From assembly GCA_022839045.1 (NCBI GenBank), contig JALHDI010000070.1, forward strand, positions 1 to 16,217: a DNA stretch of 16,217 nucleotides, written 5' to 3'. This document shows positions 6,899 through 12,414 of this stretch, in pieces. A program made the position numbers and the translations under genes. Source of the DNA: Sporomusaceae bacterium (GTDB lineage Bacteria; Bacillota_C; Negativicutes; Sporomusales_B; UBA7701). Each line of letters opens with the position of its first letter. Within the stretch, counting starts at the first letter, position 1. The notes below the pieces were generated by a model. That model was not told where the DNA came from and ran no database searches. It saw nothing but the letters and a program-made list of their open reading frames with translations.

Positions 6899-7211
6899 CC
6901 TCGCCCCTCCCCGTCAGCTGGCCGCAACCTTGGCAGTGCCGCCGGTACTGGACGATCGCCGCCACCATCGCCGCCAGTTCCTTGGACAAACCGCGCCGGC
7001 CCTCGTACCACCACAGCGCCGACCGCTCATCCTCCGTCGCCAGCGGCAGGCCGTGCGTCGCCACGAACTGTTCCAGGCAACCGCGCCCGCAGGCCTTCCG
7101 CAGCATCATCACCCGCTCGAAAATCGTCTCCAGATCATCCCGCGCCTGCCGAAAAACCGCTATCAGCAACTCCTCCGTCCCGCCGTCAGCGATCACACTC
7201 CTCACTCCCAT
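6819..7211 (-). CDS. Hypothetical protein with two CxxC pairs (small-gene operon)
   Basis: About 130 residues from ATG 7211 (MGVRSVIADGG). A GTG at 7196 is a possible alternative. The N-terminal half is helical (ELLIAVFRQARDDLETIFER), followed by CGRGC, a stretch with LPLATEDERSALWWYEGRRG, a helix LSKELAAMVAAIVQYRRH, then CQGCG. The two Cys pairs may bind one zinc. I recognise no family. The start overlaps the end of the upstream 61-codon gene. The last ~27 codons overlap the next gene out of frame and are low in complexity, so the natural C-terminus may be poorly constrained there. Confidence 0.6.
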   Translation of the reverse strand: MGVRSVIADGGTEELLIAVFRQARDDLETIFERVMMLRKACGRGCLEQFVATHGLPLATEDERSALWWYEGRRGLSKELAAMVAAIVQYRRHCQGCGQLTGRGEDGRLVQRRRAGGIAGELSGDKGAGGD

Positions 7212-7371
7212 CCTGCCCGTCCGACATCCGACCGCGCCGGTACTCGCTAAGGAACGCTCCCACACTGAGCCGTCCGCACTGGCGCCGCGCCGCCAGACTG
7301 CGCAGAAACAAGCCGGCGGCCCCCCAGCGCGAGGGCGGCAGAACCTCACGAAAGTGCCTTCCCCCGCTCAT
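7186..7371 (-). CDS. Small hypothetical protein, 61 aa (small-gene operon)
   Basis: The ATG at 7369-7371 overlaps the TGA of the zinc-ribbon gene (ATGA), a sign of translational coupling. The protein is basic: LPPSRWGAAGLFLRSLAARR, then RLSVGAFLSEYRRGR, with a polar tail DGQDGSEECDR. No family is recognised. Its support is position in the operon, the coupled start and a reasonable amino-acid mix. The end overlaps the start of the next gene by 26 bases or less. Confidence 0.55.
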   Translation of the reverse strand: MSGGRHFREVLPPSRWGAAGLFLRSLAARRQCGRLSVGAFLSEYRRGRMSDGQDGSEECDR

Positions 7372-7499
7372 TCCCCGTCCCGCTCCCCGTCATCCCCCTT
7401 CAACTCCCGCAGGCCAGCGCCGCACGCCTCGCAGGGCTCGTCCGTCAGCGCCGCGCTGTACCACACCCGGCCGCAGCCGGGACAAACGAACCTCCGCAC
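7368..7499 (-). CDS. 43-aa zinc-ribbon protein (small-gene operon)
   Basis: GTG at 7497-7499 is preceded by GAGGGGGG at 6-base spacing. The frame reads VRRFVCPGCGRVWYSAALTD, then CEACGAGLRELKGD and a charged end, stopping at TGA 7368-7370. The two CxxC pairs (residues 6/9 and 23/26) with an aromatic between them are a classic rubredoxin/zinc-ribbon knuckle pair. It probably binds one zinc and a nucleic acid or protein partner. The stop overlaps the next start as ATGA. Confidence 0.7.
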   Translation of the reverse strand: MRRFVCPGCGRVWYSAALTDEPCEACGAGLRELKGDDGERDGE

Positions 7500-7520
7500 C
7501 GCTTTCCCCCCTCTCGCCCC

Positions 7521-7703
7521 TCATCCTAGTCCCAGCATCCGGTCGACCAACCGCACCTTACAATCCGGGTGAGCGTGAATCATCTTCCCGCTCTCGAAAA
7601 CCAGCCGCTCCTCGTCGGCGAGGATCGCCTCGCCGCAGCCGCAACACAGGCCCGCCTCCCGGGGCTCGCGCGGCGGCTCCAGACGGCGGTCGCCCAGCCT
7701 CAA
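7521..7703 (-). CDS. 60-aa Cys/His protein, likely zinc-binding (small-gene operon)
   Basis: The conserved-looking part is GLCCGCGEAILADEERLVFE followed by MIHAHPDCKVRLVDRMLGLG. CxxC near the start and H-x-H-x-x-C about 25 residues later would form a LIM- or treble-clef-like zinc site. The frame extends to an ATG at 7802, but that would overlap the upstream gene by about 100 bases with Gly/Arg-rich shadow sequence. I prefer the TTG at 7703, which overlaps the upstream stop as TTGA, the style of coupling seen elsewhere in this operon. No ribosome binding site decides between them clearly. Confidence 0.6.
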   Translation of the reverse strand: MRLGDRRLEPPREPREAGLCCGCGEAILADEERLVFESGKMIHAHPDCKVRLVDRMLGLG

Positions 7704-7927
7704 ACCCGCCGCCTCGCTTCCCCCGGCCCTACCGCTCCTTCCCGGTAAGCGGCGATCGCCGCCCCTACCGCGGCCAGCTGCGCCGGGCTGAGATGGAGGC
7801 ACACCATATCGGGAGTGCCGAATCCCCCCAAAGTAAAATAAACTACCTCGCCGAACGCGAACCGCTCACCCTGGATATCCACCGGCAGCCCTTCCTCTTC
7901 ATACAACGACAGGCTTATCCTTGCCAC
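7700..7927 (-). CDS. 75-aa hypothetical protein, first gene of the small-gene operon
   Basis: I place the start at GTG 7925-7927 rather than ATG 7957, because GGAGGT lies five bases before it. The protein reads MARISLSLYEEEGLPVDIQG, then FAFGEVVYFTLGGFGTPDMV and LHLSPAQLAAVGAAIAAYRE: a beta-rich first half and a C-terminal helix. No family is recognised; the 'LSPAQL..VG.AIA..R' end resembles the helical ends of small phage or plasmid proteins. It heads six overlapping genes and is directly downstream of the repressor-type promoter at 8005-8033. Confidence 0.65.
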   Translation of the reverse strand: MARISLSLYEEEGLPVDIQGERFAFGEVVYFTLGGFGTPDMVCLHLSPAQLAAVGAAIAAYREGAVGPGEARRRV

Positions 7928-8004
7928 CCCGCACCTCCAAACGCCCTCCGCCTTCATCAGTCGTTGTCATCGAACAACTCGCAACATCTTGCTTTACAAT
8001 TAAG

Positions 8005-8033
8005 ATACTATCGACTTTTTCGAACGAAGTCAA
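8005..8033 (-). promoter_or_regulatory. Promoter of the small-gene operon with an operator in its spacer
   Basis: On the minus strand, TTGACT (8028-8033) and TAGTAT (8005-8010) are exactly 17 bases apart. The 16-bp site at 8009-8024 fills most of the spacer, so a repressor bound there would block RNA polymerase. Confidence 0.75.
8009..8024. promoter_or_regulatory. XRE repressor operator candidate, copy 1
   Basis: TATCGACTTTTTCGAA matches 8071-8086 at 15 of 16 positions. It also sits in a wider inverted repeat, GACTT (8013-8017) / AAGTC (8027-8031), centred on TTTCGAACG. Partial copies (CATCGAAC at 7969, TATCGAAC at 8096, ATTCGACTAAT at 8138) occur in the same gap. Confidence 0.7.
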
Positions 8034-8070
8034 TGGCATTAGACGATTTTTTATATTTTTTTGGTATATT

Positions 8071-8086
8071 TATCGACTTATTCGAA
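8071..8086. promoter_or_regulatory. XRE repressor operator candidate, copy 2
   Basis: TATCGACTTATTCGAA lies 62 bases from copy 1, in the same orientation, about 75 bases upstream of the XRE gene. This position suits autoregulation. No clear promoter boxes for the XRE gene could be fixed nearby. Confidence 0.6.
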
Positions 8087-8159
8087 AAGGTTAACTATCG
8101 AACAAGCCGAAGTATACCATCAATTAATCCAACCGCATTCGACTAATGGAGGCCATCGT

Positions 8160-8537
8160 ATGGAATTTCACGGCGAACGCCTGCGGGCGGTCAGGGAAGC
8201 TCTAAACTGGTCGATGACCCAGACGGAAAAGGTCACCGGCGTCAAACAGTCGACCATCTCCGAACTGGAGAACGGCATCATAAAATATCCCCGCGAAACC
8301 ACCGTCGCCAAACTTTGCCAAGGGCTCAAAATCAAGGACAAAAACTTCTTCTACCTCGACGACGTTGTCCTGCCCGCCGAAATCCTCCCCGCCGACACCC
8401 CGGAAGAAATCCTCAAATTCATCATGTCCGGCGAAAACCTTCCCTGGATCGTCCTCGGCAAAAAAATCAAAGACAGCGGCCTGCCGCCCGAAGACCTGGA
8501 ACAAATAATCGCCATCCTCTCCAGAAACAAAAAGTAG
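8160..8537 (+). CDS. XRE-family phage-type repressor
   Basis: 125 residues from ATG 8160, chosen because AATGGAGG lies just before it; the upstream in-frame ATG at 8061 would translate the operator region. Residues about 5-60 are a helix-turn-helix (RLRAVREALNWSMTQTEKVT, then STISELENG, TTVAKLCQGL). The C-terminal half has PADTPEEILKFIMSGENLPW and ends LEQIIAILSRNKK, a short helical oligomerisation-type domain without a peptidase motif, so it should not self-cleave in the way CI or LexA does. It faces a six-gene operon across an operator-bearing gap, the classic layout of an ICE or prophage immunity switch. A weak bidirectional hairpin overlaps its stop. Confidence 0.9.
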   Translation: MEFHGERLRAVREALNWSMTQTEKVTGVKQSTISELENGIIKYPRETTVAKLCQGLKIKDKNFFYLDDVVLPAEILPADTPEEILKFIMSGENLPWIVLGKKIKDSGLPPEDLEQIIAILSRNKK

Positions 8538-8555
8538 CCCCTCGCGACTACTTTT
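8530..8555. terminator. Weak convergent hairpin holding both stop codons
   Basis: AAAAGTAG (8530-8537) pairs with CTACTTTT (8548-8555) across a 10-base loop. The stops of the XRE gene and of the convergent 41-codon gene both lie in the stem. AT-rich and short, so only a possible terminator. Confidence 0.4.
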
Positions 8556-8673
8556 CGTCCAGGCGATATAAACGCAGAAACTCTTCGAGGTAATCGCGGT
8601 TTACCCAATAAACCCCCTCTCGGTCGCGGATCCATTTCACCCTCGATGACAACGCGCATAGTCGGTATTTCAT
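8548..8673 (-). CDS. 41-aa excisionase-like peptide under a LexA box
   Basis: ATG at 8671-8673 is preceded by GGAGGTAGGGGGA, a very strong ribosome binding site. The frame reads MKYRLCALSSRVKWIRDREG, then VYWVNRDYLEEFLRLYRLDEK, and ends at TAG 8548. The part 'VYWVNRDYLEEFL' resembles the last strand and helix of excisionase/MerR-type winged helices ('.W.V.REDLE.FL'), but the first helices are missing. An overlapping frame upstream (FLRYAEVERMFDL) looks like such a first helix, so this could be a frameshifted remnant. A consensus LexA box lies 22 bases before the start. Confidence 0.55.
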   Translation of the reverse strand: MKYRLCALSSRVKWIRDREGVYWVNRDYLEEFLRLYRLDEK

Positions 8674-8694
8674 TCCCCCTACCTCCGCATAAAT

Positions 8695-8708
8695 CGAACA
8701 TACGTTCT
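8695..8708. promoter_or_regulatory. Firmicutes-type LexA (SOS) box
   Basis: CGAACATACGTTCT fits the Bacillus-type SOS consensus CGAACRNRYGTTC at every position. It is 22 bases upstream of the 41-codon gene and would cover its promoter. No clean -35/-10 pair is fixed around it. Confidence 0.7.
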
Positions 8709-8856
8709 ACTTCTGCGTACCTCAGGAAAAATCCTTCTGCCATAACAATAACATTTTCGTCGAAACTTGGTTACTAACCCAGGTCCTAATTATCCGGGAC
8801 CAAAGTCCTTTATTTTCCATTTTTTCAAAAAATATGCTTAATTGTAAAAACATTAC

Positions 8857-8887
8857 AAAAACACGCATTGTAACAATGCGTGTTTTT
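8857..8887 (-). terminator. 14-bp perfect hairpin terminator of the DUF134 operon
   Basis: AAAAACACGCATTG (8857-8870) and CAATGCGTGTTTTT (8874-8887) pair perfectly around TAA. Located 17 bases after the stop of the minus-strand MBL gene. Flanking A and T runs allow action in both directions. Confidence 0.9.
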
Positions 8888-8903
8888 CTGGGTTACATCG
8901 CGG

Positions 8904-9746
8904 TTATACTTCGATCACCGTGCCCACGAACGCCGGCACGAACTTTGCGCCGAAAATCCCGTACAGCCTGGCCAGCATATAGAAACCGGTACAGTGGTTC
9001 GCGGCCACCAGCGAAGGTTGCAGCCGCTCCAGCTCCGCCAGCGTCGCTTCCTGCTGTTCCTTCTCCACCGGGCCCAGATGGGTGCCGCCGACAATGGCGT
9101 GCAGCCGGCCGCAGCCCGTCACCGCCAGGCCGTGCCGGATTACGTTGACGATCCCGGCGTGGGCGCAGCCGCTTATCACCGTCAGCCCCTTGTCGCCGGC
9201 ATGGAAAATGGACATATCGTCCGGCACGCTATCATGGTCGCGGCCGCAACAGCCGCCCGCTCCGGCGGCCACCAGGAACGGGTCGCCGGTCTCATAGCCC
9301 GTTACTCTCGGAACCGCGCCGCTGATTTTTAGCCCCGGCGCCAGCTCGGTCGGTTCCGCCGCCGGGCGGAAATCCGCCCCGAGAGAAATCAGCTGCTCCC
9401 TGGCATGTGGCATGCCGGCGTAGCGGGTGACCCCGTTGGCTACCGAATAGCGGTCGGCGAAAGCCTCGGGATGGCAGTACACCGGCAGCCTCTTACCGGC
9501 CTGGACCAGCACGGCCGCCAATCCGCCCGTATGGTCGTAGTGGCCGTGGCTGAGGATAATCGCGTCCAAATCGGCGGGGCGGACGCCCAGCAAAGCGAGA
9601 TTATAAGCCGCAACCTCGCTCTGGCCGGTGTCGAAAAGGAAGCGGCCGCCCGCCGTCTCGATGAGCAACGACAGTCCGTGCTCCGCCCGGTACGGCTTCT
9701 TGGACTTGGGCATGATGCAGTTGTCGACGACAACCGTTATCCTCAT
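8904..9746 (-). CDS. Metallo-beta-lactamase-fold hydrolase (COG1237-like)
   Basis: 280 residues. GGAGGAAGAGGA directly precedes the ATG. The metal site is clear: SHGHYDHTGG (His 67, 69, Asp 71, His 72), then SGCAHAGIVN and GGTHLGP further on, and NHCTGFYM near the end, which is the pattern of the subgroup annotated as dihydropterin-ribofuranosyl-aminobenzene phosphate synthase-like proteins (COG1237). The N-terminus has the usual LLIETAGGRFLFDTGQS strand pair. An insert GAGGCCGRDHDS near residue 170 adds a CC pair. The true substrate of bacterial members is unknown. It is third in an operon with the DUF134 regulator and a Cys-tailed small protein, a link to metal or Fe-S metabolism by association only. 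Confidence 0.93.
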   Translation of the reverse strand: MRITVVVDNCIMPKSKKPYRAEHGLSLLIETAGGRFLFDTGQSEVAAYNLALLGVRPADLDAIILSHGHYDHTGGLAAVLVQAGKRLPVYCHPEAFADRYSVANGVTRYAGMPHAREQLISLGADFRPAAEPTELAPGLKISGAVPRVTGYETGDPFLVAAGAGGCCGRDHDSVPDDMSIFHAGDKGLTVISGCAHAGIVNVIRHGLAVTGCGRLHAIVGGTHLGPVEKEQQEATLAELERLQPSLVAANHCTGFYMLARLYGIFGAKFVPAFVGTVIEV

Positions 9747-9757
9747 TCCTCTTCCTC

Positions 9758-9967
9758 CTAACAGCCGTCGCAGCCGCTACAGCTGCTGCTGCTGGCGATC
9801 GTGAACCCGGCCGCCCTCGTCCTGCCGTCCCTCACCTTGCCGTCATCCACCACCACCAGCGTCCCGGTGTGCGACAGATAAACCACATGGCCCTTCTCCT
9901 TATCGGCGAAAACGTTTACCGCCGCTTCGCCGCCCGGCACGGTCACCGTGCGCTCGAACTCCAGCAT
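9758..9967 (-). CDS. 69-aa protein with CSGCDGC tail
   Basis: Start ATG 9965-9967 is favoured by GCGGAGGG upstream; the longer frame to 9991 lacks one. It begins one base after the DUF134 stop and ends 11 bases before the MBL start. The body is beta-rich (FERTVTVPGGEAAVNVFADK, then GHVVYLSHTGTLVVVDDGKV) and ends with a flexible Ser run and CSGCDGC. The tail could carry a metal ion or Fe-S intermediate. I recognise no family; the 'VVVDDGKV' strand is loosely like NifX/NifB-type cofactor carriers, but that is a weak impression. Confidence 0.75.
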   Translation of the reverse strand: MLEFERTVTVPGGEAAVNVFADKEKGHVVYLSHTGTLVVVDDGKVRDGRTRAAGFTIASSSSCSGCDGC

Positions 9968-9968
9968 C

Positions 9969-10454
9969 CTAGTGCCCTCCGCAGCAGCCATGTCCGTGGC
10001 CGTGGCCGTGATGGCCGCCGCACATCGTGCCCGTGCCGTCCTCGGCCACCTTCATCTTTTTCATCCCGCCGCATTTGGGGCACGCGATCTCGTACCCGTG
10101 CCGGCCGCCGGCCGTGCACGGCGGCTCCTCCCAACGCTGTCCGCAATCCACGCACTCGAAAACCCTGTTCTTCATCGTATAGCTTCCTCCTTCAAATAAT
10201 ATCTGCTGTCCGGCGACCAGCGCGGTCGCCACCTTGAACCTGGCGGAACGCAATATCCGCTGGAACGTTGGCCGGGAAAGCCCCATCGCGGCCGCGCAGC
10301 CGCTCTGGTCGAGCCCCGCCATGTCCTTCAGGCGGATAGCCTCGAACTCCTCCATCGAAACCCTCGCGACCCCCGCCGTAGCCTTGCCTTCGGGCAAAAA
10401 CCGGCGGCAGAAAGGCTCCTCGTCCACCATCCCGCAACATCGTCGCCTCGCCAC
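9969..10454 (-). CDS. DUF134 (UPF0251) regulator fused to a zinc-ribbon/His-rich tail
   Basis: 161 residues. GTG at 10454 follows AAGGAGG at 7-base spacing. Residues 1-93 are a UPF0251/DUF134 protein: MARRRCCGMVDEEPFCRRFL, then VSMEEFEAIRLKDMAGLDQ and a sigma-4-like helix-turn-helix (CAAAMGLSRPTFQRILRSAR). Residues 94-161 are a second unit: CVDCGQRW, CPKCGGMK, then HHGHGHGHGCCGGH, suited to binding Ni, Zn, Cu or Fe. An internal in-frame ATG at 10175 has its own GGAGG 10 bases before it, so the tail may also be made alone (68 residues). DUF134 proteins are found in anaerobes beside NifX-like and Mrp-type Fe-S genes. A near-perfect palindrome at its promoter suggests autoregulation. Confidence 0.9.
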   Translation of the reverse strand: MARRRCCGMVDEEPFCRRFLPEGKATAGVARVSMEEFEAIRLKDMAGLDQSGCAAAMGLSRPTFQRILRSARFKVATALVAGQQILFEGGSYTMKNRVFECVDCGQRWEEPPCTAGGRHGYEIACPKCGGMKKMKVAEDGTGTMCGGHHGHGHGHGCCGGH

Positions 10455-10466
10455 TCCGGAACCTCC

Positions 10467-10490
10467 TTAATTGGGCATATGCTCAATTAA
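10467..10490. promoter_or_regulatory. 24-bp palindromic operator of the DUF134 operon
   Basis: TTAATTG (10467-10473) and CAATTAA (10484-10490) flank GGCATATGCT. Every base pairs symmetrically except one position per arm (10474 and 10483). It begins right after the -10 box and ends before the ribosome binding site, the right place for repression by the DUF134 protein. Confidence 0.8.
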
Positions 10491-10518
10491 TTATAACTCG
10501 CCCGCCATAAATAGGCAA
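10490..10518 (-). promoter_or_regulatory. Promoter of the DUF134 operon
   Basis: On the minus strand, TTGCCT (10513-10518) and a perfect TATAAT (10490-10495) are 17 bases apart, with the palindromic operator touching the -10 box. Confidence 0.8.
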
Positions 10519-10632
10519 GGCCGGCCGGCCCATTTTCGGCTAGCATTCCCGGTCCCGCGAAAATAATGTCATCCTCACAGGCACCCTCGCCAGCGAACTC
10601 CTCCCCGCCCGGGAAACGGTCATAGAACGCAC

Positions 10633-10664
10633 AAAAGACCCGCGGGCCATCCCGCGAGTCTTTT
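10633..10664. terminator. Hairpin terminator after the EamA exporter gene
   Basis: AAAAGACCCGCGGG (10633-10646) pairs with CCCGCGAGTCTTTT (10651-10664) around CCAT, with one mismatch. It lies 94 bases past the minus-strand EamA stop. The rest of 10519-10758 shows short open stretches but no start with a ribosome binding site, so I see no gene there. Confidence 0.8.
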
Positions 10665-10758
10665 CCTTAAAACCACTTCGTCCCGTAGGAGCCCCGGCAC
10701 CCGGATCTGCAGGGCCGCCCCGTGCTCGGCCACTTCCTCCCAATCGCGTGCTTCCGCG

Positions 10759-11730
10759 CTACGCCCGGCTGGGGCACGCCTTCTCGCCATCCGCCGCCGC
10801 GGGCTCCTCGGCCGCTTTCTTCCGCGCCTGGCTGGCGGTCAGGAGAATGACCGAAAACACGATCACCACCGCAGACACGATCGTCCGCCCGCTCAAAGCC
10901 TCGCCGCCCAGCACCGTGCCGAGCAGCATCGCCACCACCGGGTTCACGTACGCATACGTGGACGTCAGCACCGGCGAAGCGTTCTGCAACAACCACACAT
11001 AGGCGCTGAAACCCACCAGCGACCCGAACACCACCAGATACGCGAACGCCAGGAAAGACTTCAGCGACACCGCCGCCACCGCTAACTGGCCCCATTCGCC
11101 CCCAGCCGAGCCCATCAGCAGTAGCGCCGCGCCGCCGCCCAGCATCTGCATCCCCGTCGACATCACCGCCGACTTGGGCAGACTCACCTTGCGCGACGTG
11201 ATCGAGCCAAGCCCCCACAGGAACGCAGCCCCCGTCAGCACCGACGCCCAGAACGGGCTAACCGGGCTTGACCCCATAAAAACGCTCTCGCCGCCGGCCA
11301 ACAGGCCGATGCCCACCAGCCCCAGCACCACGCCGGCCCACGTCGTCAGCCCCGGTCGGGTATCCTTAAGCCACAGCCAGTTGAGCGTCACCATCCACAG
11401 CGGCGAAGTCGCCACCAGCAGGGCCGTCAGGCTCGACGGCACCATCTTCGCGGCCCACACCACGCCCCCGTTGCCCCCGGCCAGCAGTAAAACCCCCACA
11501 CCGGCGGCCCGCAACCAGTCGCCGCCCGCCGGAGCAGGGGCGCCCAGCCAGCGGGACAGCGCGTACATAAACGTCCCCGCCAGCCCGAACCGCATCCCCG
11601 CCATCAGGAACGGCGGAATGGTCTCCACCGCGAACCTGATCGCCAGATAAGTTCCTCCCCAGCATATATACACCGCCAACAACGCGGCCGCAATCATTAC
11701 CGCCTTCCCGCCGGCCGGCAATCTCCCCAT
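10759..11730 (-). CDS. EamA/DMT-superfamily exporter (YedA-like)
   Basis: 323 residues from ATG 11730, which has GGGGAAG upstream; the frame runs on to 11814 but that would translate the repeat-bearing control region. About ten helices in two EamA repeats: VYICWGGTYLAIRFAVETIP, then PPFLMAGMRFGLAG and VPSSLTALLVATSPLWMVTL in repeat 1; PVSPFWASVLTGAAFLWGLG, then VLTSTYAYVNPVVAMLLGTV and GGEALSGRTIV in repeat 2. The 'STYAYVNPVVA..LG....GE.L' block is the family's hallmark. Charged C-terminal tail (ARKKAAEEPAAADGEK). Members of this subgroup export amino acids or drugs. The next gene upstream is an Lrp/AsnC regulator, which fits an amino-acid substrate. Confidence 0.93.
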   Translation of the reverse strand: MGRLPAGGKAVMIAAALLAVYICWGGTYLAIRFAVETIPPFLMAGMRFGLAGTFMYALSRWLGAPAPAGGDWLRAAGVGVLLLAGGNGGVVWAAKMVPSSLTALLVATSPLWMVTLNWLWLKDTRPGLTTWAGVVLGLVGIGLLAGGESVFMGSSPVSPFWASVLTGAAFLWGLGSITSRKVSLPKSAVMSTGMQMLGGGAALLLMGSAGGEWGQLAVAAVSLKSFLAFAYLVVFGSLVGFSAYVWLLQNASPVLTSTYAYVNPVVAMLLGTVLGGEALSGRTIVSAVVIVFSVILLTASQARKKAAEEPAAADGEKACPSRA

Positions 11731-11755
11731 TGCACTTCCCCGTTTCCTGCTTTTA

Positions 11756-11813
11756 CAGAAAAGTATATTCTGTTTTTCCGCCATAGTAAAGAACGAAATT
11801 CTGTTTTTCGCCA
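11756..11813. promoter_or_regulatory. Repeated operator motif upstream of the EamA exporter
   Basis: ATTCTGTTTTTCCGCCA (11767-11783) and ATTCTGTTTTTCGCCA (11798-11813) are direct repeats about three helical turns apart. CAGAA (11756-11760) also forms an inverted repeat with TTCTG (11768-11772). A related stretch, TATATTCTACCTGTTTTCCC, begins at 12364 in the Lrp gene's promoter. Confidence 0.6.
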
Positions 11814-11831
11814 ATAAACAAAAACAAATTA

Positions 11832-11855
11832 CAGCAGGCCCCTATGGACCTGCTG
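11832..11855 (-). terminator. Terminator of the Lrp/AsnC gene
   Basis: CAGCAGGCCC (11832-11841) pairs with GGACCTGCTG (11846-11855) around CTAT, with one mismatch. T-rich sequence (TAATTTGTTTTTG) follows on the minus strand, 25 bases past the Lrp stop. Confidence 0.75.
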
Positions 11856-11879
11856 CTGAAAAAATAACCTGACCGCGCC

Positions 11880-12329
11880 TCATTCCGGCAGCGGCAGACT
11901 GTCCGTTTCCTTCACCGTCGCCAGCACGATCGTCGTTTTCGTCGAACGGATCGCCGGGATATTGCGGAACTGCTCACTCAGCAGCCGTCCGAGATGCTCC
12001 GTGTCCCTCGTCCGCACCTTCACCAGATAACAGTCGTCGCCGGCCACATTGTGCACCTCCAGCACCCCCGGGATGGCGGCCAGCATCTGCCCCGTGTCGC
12101 TGCTCCCGCAATAGTCGGCCTTCACCGCCACGAACGCCAGCAGGCCCAGGCCGACGGCAGCAGGGTCGAGCCGCGTGCCGTACTCCCTGATCACCCGGCG
12201 CTCCTCCAGCTTCTTGATCCTCTCCAGGACCGCCGACGGCGCCATATTCACCCGCCGGGCGATCTCCGCGTTGGGGATGCGGGCATTCTGCTGGAGCATA
12301 TCCACGATCTTTACATCGATATCGTCCAT
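11880..12329 (-). CDS. Lrp/AsnC-family transcriptional regulator
   Basis: 149 residues. ATG 12329 has GGGGAGAGG five bases upstream; the frame runs back to 12362 without one. Residues 2-55 are the AsnC helix-turn-helix (IDVKIVDMLQQNARIPNAEI, then RRVNMAPSAVLERIKKLEER). Residues about 65-140 form the RAM ligand domain (LLAFVAVKADY, GVLEVHNVAGDDCYLVKVRT, STKTTIVLATVKE), with the G-D-D-x-x-L/Y loop that contacts amino acids. Members respond to amino acids or ketoacids. The EamA exporter lies directly downstream on the same strand after a terminator, and its control region repeats a motif from this gene's own promoter, so I infer joint control of both. Confidence 0.95.
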   Translation of the reverse strand: MDDIDVKIVDMLQQNARIPNAEIARRVNMAPSAVLERIKKLEERRVIREYGTRLDPAAVGLGLLAFVAVKADYCGSSDTGQMLAAIPGVLEVHNVAGDDCYLVKVRTRDTEHLGRLLSEQFRNIPAIRSTKTTIVLATVKETDSLPLPE

Positions 12330-12366
12330 AAAAACCTCTCCCCGGCAGGCATAACATTCCACCTAT

Positions 12367-12394
12367 ATTCTACCTGTTTTCCCGCCGATGTAAA
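12367..12394 (-). promoter_or_regulatory. Promoter of the Lrp/AsnC gene
   Basis: On the minus strand, TTTACA (12389-12394) and TAGAAT (12367-12372) are 16 bases apart, 38 bases from the start codon. Confidence 0.65.
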
Positions 12395-12414
12395 CCCCTC
12401 TACGAGCGGACCCC

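Noticed and set aside
6800..8146. Plus-strand 448-codon open frame over the small-gene operon
   Set aside because: Ser/Pro/Arg-rich shadow of the minus-strand genes. The minus strand has Cys pairs, coupled starts and ribosome binding sites, while this frame has none.
8061..8159. N-terminal extension of the XRE repressor
   Set aside because: It reads through operator copy 2 and lacks a ribosome binding site; ATG 8160 follows GGAGG.
10568..10760. Open stretch reading VILTGTLASELLP on the plus strand, and a minus-strand stretch after the exporter stop
   Set aside because: Neither has a start codon with a ribosome binding site, and a strong terminator hairpin lies in the middle of both.
11731..11814. 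N-terminal extension of the EamA exporter to 11814
   Set aside because: It would translate the repeated operator motif into a polar 28-residue tail not expected for the family; ATG 11730 starts directly before the first helix.
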